This document shows, one piece after another, positions 1-6,439 of a stretch of DNA of 13,957 bases. The notes below the pieces were generated by a model. The model was not told the origin of the DNA. It saw only the letters and a list, made by a program, of their open reading frames with translations, and made no database searches. The translations under genes and the position numbers were made by a program. The stretch lies in assembly GCA_937900305.1 (NCBI GenBank), contig CALCCV010000389.1, positions 1 to 13,957 of the forward strand, in the 5' to 3' direction. Positions within the stretch are counted from its first letter, which is position 1. Every line of letters begins with the position of its first letter. This DNA is from an uncultured Pseudobdellovibrionaceae bacterium. Lineage in GTDB: Bacteria; Bdellovibrionota; Bdellovibrionia; Bdellovibrionales; Bdellovibrionaceae.

Positions 1-12
1 CTCTTCCGATCT
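1..12 (+). other. Residual Illumina adapter sequence at contig end
   Basis: The first twelve bases, CTCTTCCGATCT, are identical to the 3' end of the standard Illumina TruSeq adapter, in the orientation in which insert sequence would follow directly. A chance match of twelve bases at exactly the first position is very unlikely. Biological sequence therefore probably begins at base 13. The bases read as the last codons of the protease gene here are technical and should not be translated. Confidence 0.93.
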
Positions 13-788
13 CCGATGACGGCTTTGACAGTCGGAAGTTTTGTTTGAAGATACGATAGATCGATCACATAGACTTCGACGTTGAGATCTTCGTAGTCTC
101 CAAATTTTAATGACTTCGCGATGTACAAGCCCGATTTGATTAACTGGCCTGAACCTTCGACTACCTCAATTTCCTTTACGAATATAAAATTTTGAGGATG
201 AGCTGCTACGACTTTCAGGTCAACAACAGTGTTTGTCGCACCAGTATCAAAGATGCTATCCATCGTTTCATCCGAAATATTTAACTGAAAACCGAAATGA
301 CCTCCAAGTTCCCCCAGGTTTTTGAACAAGGGGAACGTCTTCCCGTTGAATCTGGATTCATCCGAAAACTTACGAGCCGAAAAATCAATTGAAAACTCGC
401 GATTGATAAAAAAGTCATTGCCGAGAAGGCAGGTCGCTGGGAGCGTTTGATCTTCACGGCGGCCAATAAATTCCGTCTCTTCGTTGGTCCATTCTCCAAC
501 TTGAACTTTGGCCAGAATCCATTCTGTAATGGATTCGGCGCCCGAGACTCCACCTCCAGAAGTTTCCCTTATTTTTTTTTGCGTCGAAAGTAAGGATTTT
601 TTTCCGACAGTGAATCGTGCGCCGGTGTCCACCAAGCATGTCGCAGGTTGACCATCAAAAGTGACAATGGTTTCAAGGTGATCAATCTCGCCGAACAAGT
701 CTTTCGCAAAAGTGAATTCAAACTCTCCGGCATAGATGGGTTGTGATATTGCGACGACGAAAATAAAAAGACCAAAAAATGTTTTCAT
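13..788 (-). CDS. Secreted aspartic protease with two DTG motifs, C-terminus missing
   Basis: This reading frame runs off the left edge, so about 258 residues are visible and the C-terminus is lost. The start at 788 has an AGGAGT ribosome binding site eight bases upstream. A signal peptide covers residues 1-20, with probable cleavage after PIYA, placing the product in the periplasm or outside the cell. Two aspartic-protease active-site motifs are visible: CLVDTGARFT with Asp54 and IFDTGATNTV with Asp181, each in a hydrophobic-Asp-Thr-Gly context. The last readable residues, KAVIG, resemble the hydrophobic-hydrophobic-Gly strand near the end of retropepsin-type domains. One chain with two DTG lobes suggests an intramolecular pseudo-dimer, as in tandem retropepsin-like (Asp_protease_2-type) proteins, so it need not dimerise to be active. 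It diverges from the regulator gene at 905 and may be its target. Family is fairly sure; substrate is unknown. Confidence 0.85.
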
Positions 789-831
789 ATTCTTAACTCC
801 TGTGAACGGGCTTCTCTATCAAATCTATTCG

Positions 832-871
832 TTGTGCCAGATAAATACACATAGTATACTTTAGGTATACT
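832..871 (+). promoter_or_regulatory. Divergent promoter with GTATAC double operator
   Basis: The 116-base gap between the divergent protease and regulator genes contains AGTATAC (853-859), five bases, then GTATACT (865-871), a perfect 7+7 inverted repeat. Each half contains the self-palindrome GTATAC, and the two copies are exactly 11 bp apart, about one helical turn. A plausible plus-strand sigma-70 promoter is TTGTGC at 832-837, 17 bases, then TATACT at 855-860, so the repeat would overlap the -10 box. The inverted repeat also gives a TATACT on the minus strand. This arrangement suits autoregulation and divergent control by the XRE-type protein. That function is inferred; the symmetry is seen directly. 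Confidence 0.55.
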
Positions 872-904
872 TCAAAGATTACTTATCGTGAAAAAGGACT
901 ACAA

Positions 905-1633
905 ATGCTGGCTTCTCAGATCATTGACGCTATCAAATTTGAATTGAAAAAATCGAAGATAACTTACCAGGCCCTTGCTAAAGAGTTGAAAGTCACTGAG
1001 GCCGGTGTGAAAAAAATGCTAACTCGATCCGATCTATCGCTCGAGCGTGCCCTTGAAATTTGCAAAGTCATGAACCTGCCACTATCGGAAATCATCTCTA
1101 AATCGGAGGGAGCGGAACGATCCGATTTACGATTTACAGTTCAGCAGACAGAATTTCTCGCCAAAAATTACGAGTACTTTCACTTCTACATGAAACTCGC
1201 ATACGAGCAGAAAAGTCCCGCAGAAATTCAGAAAGAATTCGATTTAAGTATTAATTCGCTAAATCTCTATCTGAAAAAATTGGAACAGCTTGGTCTCATA
1301 AAACGTCATCCCAAAGATCGCGCACAGATAATGGGAGGACTCCAACTGGCCGTCAATACGAGCGGCACGGCTTTGGAGAAATTGAAAACACAGACCTTAA
1401 AAGACCTCATTGGCTTTTATGAACAAACTCACCAGGGATCCATTAATGGCGCTGGTTTGCACCTGACGGCTGCGGAAGCCGAAGAGTTTCAATGCCGCTG
1501 GGCAGATCTTGTTCGAGAGTTTAGCATCGTGTCAGGCCGTCATCGAAAATCCAAGGCTAAGGGCACACTGCCTCTCAGCGTAATGTTAGTTCAAGTTCCC
1601 ATTTCCATGTTCCGCCAGATTCGAAATCTGTAG
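905..1633 (+). CDS. XRE-type HTH transcriptional regulator with second winged-helix-like region
   Basis: A 242-residue cytoplasmic protein with AAGGA six bases before the ATG. Residues 20-65 form a lambda-repressor-like helix-turn-helix: TYQALAKELKVTEAGVKKML is the typical turn and recognition helix, followed by LSLERALEICKVMNLPLSEI. Residues about 80-135 contain a second helical DNA-binding-like unit, with a helix-turn-helix around SPAEIQKEFDLSINSLNLYL and LEQLGLIKR reading like a winged-helix end. The C-terminal 100 residues have no motif I recognise. The layout, an XRE head with a winged-helix-like body, recalls regulators common in Bdellovibrio and Fibrobacter relatives (TIGR02147/DUF4423-like), but I cannot confirm membership by eye. 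It probably binds the GTATAC repeats just upstream and controls itself and the divergent protease. Confidence 0.8.
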   Translation: MLASQIIDAIKFELKKSKITYQALAKELKVTEAGVKKMLTRSDLSLERALEICKVMNLPLSEIISKSEGAERSDLRFTVQQTEFLAKNYEYFHFYMKLAYEQKSPAEIQKEFDLSINSLNLYLKKLEQLGLIKRHPKDRAQIMGGLQLAVNTSGTALEKLKTQTLKDLIGFYEQTHQGSINGAGLHLTAAEAEEFQCRWADLVREFSIVSGRHRKSKAKGTLPLSVMLVQVPISMFRQIRNL

Positions 1634-1663
1634 CGGATTCTCGTCCTCAAAAAGGAAGGTTAA

Positions 1664-1683
1664 GAACTCCGACGTCGGAGTTC
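1664..1683. repeat. 20-bp perfect palindrome between convergent genes
   Basis: GAACTCCGACGTCGGAGTTC is its own exact reverse complement over all 20 bases and lies in the gap between two convergent genes. As RNA it would form an eight-pair stem with an ACGU tetraloop. On the plus strand no U-run follows. On the minus strand a T-rich stretch follows about a dozen bases later (TTCCTTTTT on that strand), so a terminator for the CoA-binding gene operon is possible but not classical. A protein-binding site with a GACGTC core is the alternative. Confidence 0.5.
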
Positions 1684-1767
1684 ATGGACGCTGAACGGGA
1701 GTTTGATTTCTACAGCGCACGAATGGGCACGAACGGGTTGGTCAGTGCAATGGTTGCCGCTCGGCGA

Positions 1768-2184
1768 TCAGGCTTGCGCAAATTGATTTGTGCGCAAAAG
1801 AACAAGTGTGCAGGCCTCTTCAACAGCGATTCCAGCCGCTCGCAGTTTGGATTCCAGCTCGGGGTTTTCGCTTCCCGGATTGAAGATCACTCGGCGCGGC
1901 TTCAAAGCGAGAATTTCAGCTGCGGCTGCAGTTGAGGCCACGGGGTTTACATACATGGTGAGAGTGTCGATCATCGGCACGGGGGTTATCGCGCGAAGGG
2001 CCGCGAGGGTGGGGTAGACCTTTTCCCCCTCAATTTCATTTCGGCCGGGATTGACCAAAATGGTTTGATGACCATATTCGTGAAGCATCCGCCACGCTCG
2101 GTGCGAGTACCGTTCTGGATTTGCGGAGGCTCCCAAAATGGCAACGGTTTGATGGGTCTTTTGGTTCTTCTCGTTTGTTGTCAT
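1768..2184 (-). CDS. CoA-binding domain protein, YccU family
   Basis: A 138-residue cytoplasmic protein, full length for the YccU/COG1832 group of small Rossmann-fold CoA-binding proteins related to the N-terminal part of succinyl-CoA synthetase alpha. Residues 13-21 (TVAILGASA) are the nucleotide-binding beta-strand and Gly loop. YSHRAWRMLHEYGHQTILVNP matches the family's first helix and second strand. FNPGSENPEL (101-110) and GIAVEEACTLVLL (118-130) match the two conserved C-terminal segments. Cys125 sits where the family usually has a cysteine. The ribosome binding site is poor (a purine-rich GAAAAGAT next to the ATG), so translation may depend on the hydrolase gene ending 55 bases upstream. 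Ligand and physiological role are unknown for most family members. No gene symbol is given because orthology to yccU is not shown. Confidence 0.88.
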   Translation of the reverse strand: MTTNEKNQKTHQTVAILGASANPERYSHRAWRMLHEYGHQTILVNPGRNEIEGEKVYPTLAALRAITPVPMIDTLTMYVNPVASTAAAAEILALKPRRVIFNPGSENPELESKLRAAGIAVEEACTLVLLRTNQFAQA

Positions 2185-2239
2185 ATCTTTTCACACCGCA
2201 TTTTTTTCATAGCCGCATCGAAATTCCAAAGTTCCTAAT

Positions 2240-3286
2240 TCAAGGAGCGATAAAATTCAGAATCGCTTGGGCTACGACGTCTGGCTTCTCGCGGTGAACC
2301 GAGCCGCCGGCCTCGGGCACCACGAGATATTGGAAGTCAGGTCGGAGGGCTTGAAACTCGATCGCAGATTCGACGGCCGCTGGATCTGATCCCACCGGTT
2401 CGGCGCGATCGCCAAAAATCGCTAAGACGGGTCTGGTCACCCCTGCTTGCGCTTCTGAAAATGGACGGTAAAGTTTGCCACCCACAAAACTGAACGTGAG
2501 CCAGCGTTGGTCGGGTGTTTCACGCGCCAGTGCGGACTCCTGAATGAGAAGATGCGTCACCAGAGAGTCGTCATAGTAAGCCTTCTTTAAGTAAAATTGA
2601 ATCGAAGCATCGGTGAGAAGGCCGTCATAAAAAAGTTTCCCCGCTGTTTCGTCTCCGTAAACGTGTTGAAAAAGTTCTTCTTGTTGTTTTGTTCCCGGAG
2701 TTGCCAGCGTCTTAATTCCCGTAGGAGAAATTAAGATGAGTCCCTTGAATAGCTCCGGGCTCTGTGCTGAAACTTTCAATGCGTTGGCAGTTAGCAGTGA
2801 TTCCGCCACCACGAAACTGGGTTCCTTCACCACTTCTTTTAAGAAGTTTTCCATAAATAAGTCGAGGGCGGCCATGTCGTAAATCCGTTTGGGTTGAGCC
2901 GACTCACCCACTCCGGGAAGGTCCATAATAAAGACGCGGGCGCCGGCTGCATCCAATCGAGGTAGCAATTCACGAAAGGCTCTGTGGCTGACTCCCCCAT
3001 AGACACCGTGAAAGAGTGCGATGACAGGACCTGTATTGCCCACAAGCGGAGCTCGAAAACGAATGTCGCCAAAATTGGCGAGATTCACAGATTGATCGAG
3101 TTGAGATTTTAGCTCCGAGGGAATTTCGTAAACCGACAGGCTCGAAACAGGGGCTGTCATTTTCAATGAGGGCGACGCACTGTTAAGCGAAGCTTCAGCC
3201 ATAGCCTGGGCCGAAAAGACATTGGACCACAAGGCCACGGCGGCGATTTTTGCGGTTAACGAAAATGAAATGGATTTTTTTTTCAT
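2240..3286 (-). CDS. Exported alpha/beta-fold hydrolase with non-canonical nucleophile elbow
   Basis: The start at 3286 is chosen over the upstream ATG at 3334 because GGGAGG lies four bases before it and translation then opens directly with a signal peptide (MKKKSISFSL, hydrophobic core, cleavage near residue 30 after AQAMA). The mature part is an alpha/beta hydrolase resembling haloalkane-dehalogenase, epoxide-hydrolase and haloperoxidase types: LFHGVYGG (91-98) as oxyanion loop, MDLPGVGES (121-129), nucleophile Ser163 in VVAESLLTA, Asp293 in IFGDRAEPVG, and His331 in GGSVHREKP. The elbow reads A-E-S-L-L instead of G-x-S-x-G, so both glycines are missing while the triad looks complete. It lies 90 bases downstream of the cytochrome-like lipoprotein gene, on the same strand. 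The product is periplasmic and its substrate cannot be predicted. Confidence 0.87.
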   Translation of the reverse strand: MKKKSISFSLTAKIAAVALWSNVFSAQAMAEASLNSASPSLKMTAPVSSLSVYEIPSELKSQLDQSVNLANFGDIRFRAPLVGNTGPVIALFHGVYGGVSHRAFRELLPRLDAAGARVFIMDLPGVGESAQPKRIYDMAALDLFMENFLKEVVKEPSFVVAESLLTANALKVSAQSPELFKGLILISPTGIKTLATPGTKQQEELFQHVYGDETAGKLFYDGLLTDASIQFYLKKAYYDDSLVTHLLIQESALARETPDQRWLTFSFVGGKLYRPFSEAQAGVTRPVLAIFGDRAEPVGSDPAAVESAIEFQALRPDFQYLVVPEAGGSVHREKPDVVAQAILNFIAP

Positions 3287-3376
3287 AAGACCTCCCGACT
3301 TAGGAGCTTGACACAACCTAAAGCCGGAAGACAAATTTAAACGGTTCCACGAAAAAAATGTGTGCTGACTGGCAGG

Positions 3377-5311
3377 CTAGTTTGGAAAAATCAAAGGCTG
3401 TGATCCCTCTTGCATACCAGGTTGCAGACCCATCGGAATGGGGGAGTTGTCGGCCTGTGGAATTTTGACGGGGCCTTTCGGCATGTCGAGATTGATCCAC
3501 GCTTTGAGAAGACGTTTTTCATCAACGGTGAGCGGTTTGTTTTCAGGCTGACCGATGGGCATCGAATCCATTTCCACGCTGTTGAGGATTTTGTGAATTC
3601 CACATTGTCCGGTGCCACCTCCCGGAGGAAGTTCGTCGCATTTGCGCAAGAAACTCACCGTCGACTCGTAAGTCCGAAGGCTCAACCCCCCGTTGATTTC
3701 AGGAGGCGAATTGACACTCATCTTCGCTCCGTGACACGAGTAGCATTTCGGACCCAAGACGTTCCACCGAATGCGATCAAAGCTGATTTCGTCTGTGGCA
3801 AAGACCGGCAACGGATTCGGTTGGACGTCGATTTCGTTCTCGCCCGTCGATGGTGGGGCGGGATTTTGCGACAGCGCCAGATTTTCAGGAGCAATTCCGA
3901 GAGCGCTCAGAATCGCGAGGTCTTCCACGCGCACCTTTGTCTTTTCATACGGCAGACCTTTGGCGAAATACAAGAGGTAGAGATTTTTGAGTCCCAAGTT
4001 GGCTGGGCTAAAACCCGAGGGCCTAGGCATTTTGTCGGTCGCGACTTTGGTGAACCATATTGACGTGGTTAGATCTGTCGAATTTGGAGCCGGTTTGGCT
4101 TTGCTCTTAAACGCTTCGTACGAGATTTTTTGTTCTGCTTCATTCACATATTTCGGCATGGCCGCTTTGTGACAACCATAGCAATTTTGAATTAAAACGT
4201 TCGAAAAAATCAAATCGTAACTCAACTCAATGTCAGCTCCTGGAGCTTGGGAACCTGGTTTCAAAAATTGCAGAAGATCTGGATTTTCAATTTTGACGAT
4301 CACACCGTTCGCGGGCGCGCCGTTTTTAAAATACAACAGGTACAATTCTTTCAACAAAATATCCTGAGCATCGGTCTTTGAAAAACCTTCGTCGCCAAGC
4401 TCGGATGTGGGCATCGTGTCATCGAGGACCCGTTTATACACCTTCGACTGCAAAAGGTCTGGAGCTTGACCATCAATCACGGGCACGGATTTAAGGACCT
4501 TTTTGAAAAAGGCATCATAAGCCACCCCTGCTGCAGCGTCATCGGTGATGGGTTTGACCCAGCTGTGACAAGCCGAGCATCGGGGTTCAAAAATGGTTTT
4601 TGACATCAGTGCGTAAGTCAATTCCACCTCATCCCGCGCTAAGGGCGGTGGTGGTGGTGTATCATCGTCCGTCGGCGGAGGAGGCTCCGAATCCGTCACT
4701 CCATCGCCGTCTGTGGTCGGCGTAACTGGGTCCTGGTCTGTGAGTGTTTCACCCTTAAAGAGGGGAATGTCTAATAGGGTGGGGTCTGCAGATGCAGCCG
4801 TGTTGATTTCATCGATGGTCATCGCGGGACCATTGTAATTGGCACCGAGTTTGATCCAGTAAAGAATCAAATTCTTTTCTTCCGGAGTTCGAGTTTTTCC
4901 ACGCTGAGGCATCTGTTCAGTTTGAACCAATTCGTAAACTTCCGTTTTGGTGTAATCTTTCAGGTCGCCCATGGCATTCACTGTTGAGTGAATGTTCTTG
5001 CTGAAATTCAGATAGGCCCGCTTCATTTCTTCTTCATTGGCAGGATTGGCCTTGTACTCTTGGTGACATCGAACGCAGTTGGGCACAATGGATCGTTCGT
5101 GAACAAGAGCAAAAGAAAGTTCGGTGCTCGAATTCGGATCTGTGACTCGCTCTTGAACCTCCAGACGAGGATCTTGATATTTCGTTTTGTGATTCATGGG
5201 GCCGTTGTCGCATGCGACGATGATGTTAGTGAACACTCCCAGAGCCGCCAATAGGCAAGCTAGTTTCGTGATTGCCCCGATCCTGGAGTTTGATTGAGTC
5301 ATCGATTTCAT
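3377..5311 (-). CDS. Tetra-CxxCH c-type cytochrome-like lipoprotein
   Basis: A 644-residue protein starting at 5311, where AGAGGGG precedes the ATG by about seven bases; an upstream in-frame ATG at 5335 lacks a ribosome binding site. A lipobox (NIIVAC, lipidated Cys34) follows a hydrophobic segment, so the mature protein is a membrane-anchored periplasmic or outer-membrane lipoprotein. Four covalent heme attachment motifs are seen: CVRCH (79-83), CSACH (245-249), CYGCH (377-381) and CYSCH (523-527). Each is followed 50-60 residues later by a Met-Pro (134, 300, 428, 584) that could be the distal heme ligand, and by a similar helix of the type LILYWIKLGA, LYLLYFKNGA, LYLLYFAKGL or LLKAWINLDM. 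The protein is thus four repeats of a mono-heme domain joined by linkers. The first linker is very rich in Pro, Asp and Thr (about 193-225). The style resembles planctomycete-type cytochrome c domains. Electron transfer is likely; partners are not in the window. Confidence 0.88.
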   Translation of the reverse strand: MKSMTQSNSRIGAITKLACLLAALGVFTNIIVACDNGPMNHKTKYQDPRLEVQERVTDPNSSTELSFALVHERSIVPNCVRCHQEYKANPANEEEMKRAYLNFSKNIHSTVNAMGDLKDYTKTEVYELVQTEQMPQRGKTRTPEEKNLILYWIKLGANYNGPAMTIDEINTAASADPTLLDIPLFKGETLTDQDPVTPTTDGDGVTDSEPPPPTDDDTPPPPPLARDEVELTYALMSKTIFEPRCSACHSWVKPITDDAAAGVAYDAFFKKVLKSVPVIDGQAPDLLQSKVYKRVLDDTMPTSELGDEGFSKTDAQDILLKELYLLYFKNGAPANGVIVKIENPDLLQFLKPGSQAPGADIELSYDLIFSNVLIQNCYGCHKAAMPKYVNEAEQKISYEAFKSKAKPAPNSTDLTTSIWFTKVATDKMPRPSGFSPANLGLKNLYLLYFAKGLPYEKTKVRVEDLAILSALGIAPENLALSQNPAPPSTGENEIDVQPNPLPVFATDEISFDRIRWNVLGPKCYSCHGAKMSVNSPPEINGGLSLRTYESTVSFLRKCDELPPGGGTGQCGIHKILNSVEMDSMPIGQPENKPLTVDEKRLLKAWINLDMPKGPVKIPQADNSPIPMGLQPGMQEGSQPLIFPN

Positions 5312-5567
5312 CGTGGTCCCCTCTGTAATAGCCATCGAACTTCTAACAGCTAGCTCAATGAACTGTTGTGTATACCATGCGAAGAATTCACCAACCTATG
5401 TCGAATAATTTGACACATGTATTTTTCATTGCGCATTCGCCCCCTCGGTGCGGGCCTCATTTCTCCAATAGGGGAGCCCGTCTGGCTCAAAACTTGATCA
5501 TAAGAGTCGGTGACCGCAGATCTCTCCGACTGCGCTCTGGAGCACAATTAACGATGAGGACGGCCCG
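5312..5567. promoter_or_regulatory. Divergent intergenic region with weak hairpin
   Basis: This 256-base gap separates the divergent cytochrome-like and secreted-protein genes, so it should hold both promoters. No convincing paired -35/-10 boxes stand out: TTGACA at 5410-5415 lacks a good -10 at the right distance. AGTCGG (5505-5510) and CCGACT (5526-5531) could pair in the leader of the plus-strand gene, with a 15-base loop. GAGGA at 5556-5560 is the ribosome binding site for the gene at 5568. Nothing else is recognised. Confidence 0.35.
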
Positions 5568-6290
5568 ATGAAATTCATTCCATTTCGAAGAGCGGACCCT
5601 GCGAGCTCAGGTTCTGAAACTTTGAAAAAATCTCTCATGCAGTCGATTTTAATCTTTTTGTTGGCGGCGCTGTTGCAGTTTTTAGTTGTCAGTGAAAGTC
5701 GTGCGCAGTCTTTATCACCAGAGGCCTTCCTCAAACCTGCATCCACAGAATCGGAGGTGCGAGTGGCGACAGGTGAGACTCTCTTTCGTCTTCTGACCGA
5801 AAAATTTCGTTTGGGATTTAAGGCGCATGCCCCTGAGGCATGTCATCTCTTAAAAGCCGCCATGGCCCAAAACGAAGGTTCCTCAACTCGGCTTTCGATT
5901 GGGTCCTACTACGAAACCGTGCAAAAATGTGCTCAGCCCCTGATCGCTGCCGACGGAAAAGCTTTGATCGCCAAAGGACAGTACGGGGGCAGATATCTAG
6001 AGGGGCTCCCTACGCCCGAATCCTTCATGGCGAAACAGTGGGGGCAACTGAGCGACCAAGACAAAATCAAAATTCTGACGAACGTGGCCCTTCGAATCAT
6101 CGCCCCGGGCCGCATGAACATCGAAGGTTATGGCAAGTTCACCAGCGATCGATTTCAAACTCTGCAACATCCGGCATTTGCCGAGCGAGCTGTGACGGAA
6201 GTGATCGACACAATGGTTTTGATGACCGTTCTTTCGCAGCCATTTTTAGCCGAGGACCAAGCTCCTTTTCATTTTGAACCTGGTGTGTAA
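5568..6290 (+). CDS. Secreted protein of unknown function
   Basis: A 240-residue protein I do not recognise. GAGGA seven bases upstream supports the ATG at 5568; the next candidate, Met24 at 5637, has no ribosome binding site. The N-terminus is unusual: a 23-residue charged lead (MKFIPFRRAD onward) precedes a hydrophobic segment at 25-41 and a likely cleavage site at SESRA, residue 46. The mature part is mainly helical and contains two cysteines (EACHLLKAAM and VQKCAQP) that could form a disulfide in the periplasm. It also has a patterned stretch around WGQLSDQDKIKILTNVALRI. No enzymatic motif is visible. It stands alone between the divergent cytochrome-like gene and the collagen-like lipoprotein gene, with a hairpin directly after its stop codon. 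It could be a structural or binding protein of the envelope, but this is a guess. Confidence 0.75.
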   Translation: MKFIPFRRADPASSGSETLKKSLMQSILIFLLAALLQFLVVSESRAQSLSPEAFLKPASTESEVRVATGETLFRLLTEKFRLGFKAHAPEACHLLKAAMAQNEGSSTRLSIGSYYETVQKCAQPLIAADGKALIAKGQYGGRYLEGLPTPESFMAKQWGQLSDQDKIKILTNVALRIIAPGRMNIEGYGKFTSDRFQTLQHPAFAERAVTEVIDTMVLMTVLSQPFLAEDQAPFHFEPGV

Positions 6291-6300
6291 TTCATTTTTT

Positions 6301-6329
6301 GTGAGAGTGCAGGGCCCCTGCGAACTCAC
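6301..6329 (+). terminator. Possible terminator hairpin after the secreted-protein gene
   Basis: GTGAG (6301-6305) pairs with CTCAC (6325-6329). After a 3x3 internal loop, GCAGG (6309-6313) pairs with CCTGC (6317-6321) around a three-base loop. The hairpin begins ten bases after the stop codon, a usual place for a terminator, but no U-run follows. A second short stem, CCGCG (6340-6344) with CGCGG (6356-6360), is followed by ATCATTTTG. One of these may end the transcript; neither is a classical intrinsic terminator. Confidence 0.35.
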
Positions 6330-6439
6330 ACCAGCTCGTCCGCGAGTGGTCAAACCGCGGATCATTTTGTGTTGTGAACAAACAAAGACGAATTCTCTAA
6401 AATAAAAAATTGCAAAGCGTTCCCACCATGGGAGGCGCT

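Noticed and set aside
1684..1935. Plus-strand ORF of 83 residues starting right after the 20-bp palindrome
   Set aside because: It runs into the CoA-binding gene on the opposite strand, has no ribosome binding site apart from the palindrome, and resembles no protein.
2181..2210. Nine-codon ORF (MKKMRCEKI) on the minus strand whose TGA overlaps the ATG of the CoA-binding gene
   Set aside because: It has no ribosome binding site and its length is easily produced by chance, so a leader peptide cannot be supported.
3410..4063. 217-residue plus-strand ORF inside the cytochrome-like gene
   Set aside because: It lies antisense to a gene with four CxxCH motifs and a lipobox, and has no ribosome binding site or domain pattern of its own.
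5410..5438. TTGACA as a -35 box in the divergent intergenic region
   Set aside because: No acceptable -10 hexamer occurs 16-18 bases downstream, so a promoter cannot be claimed.
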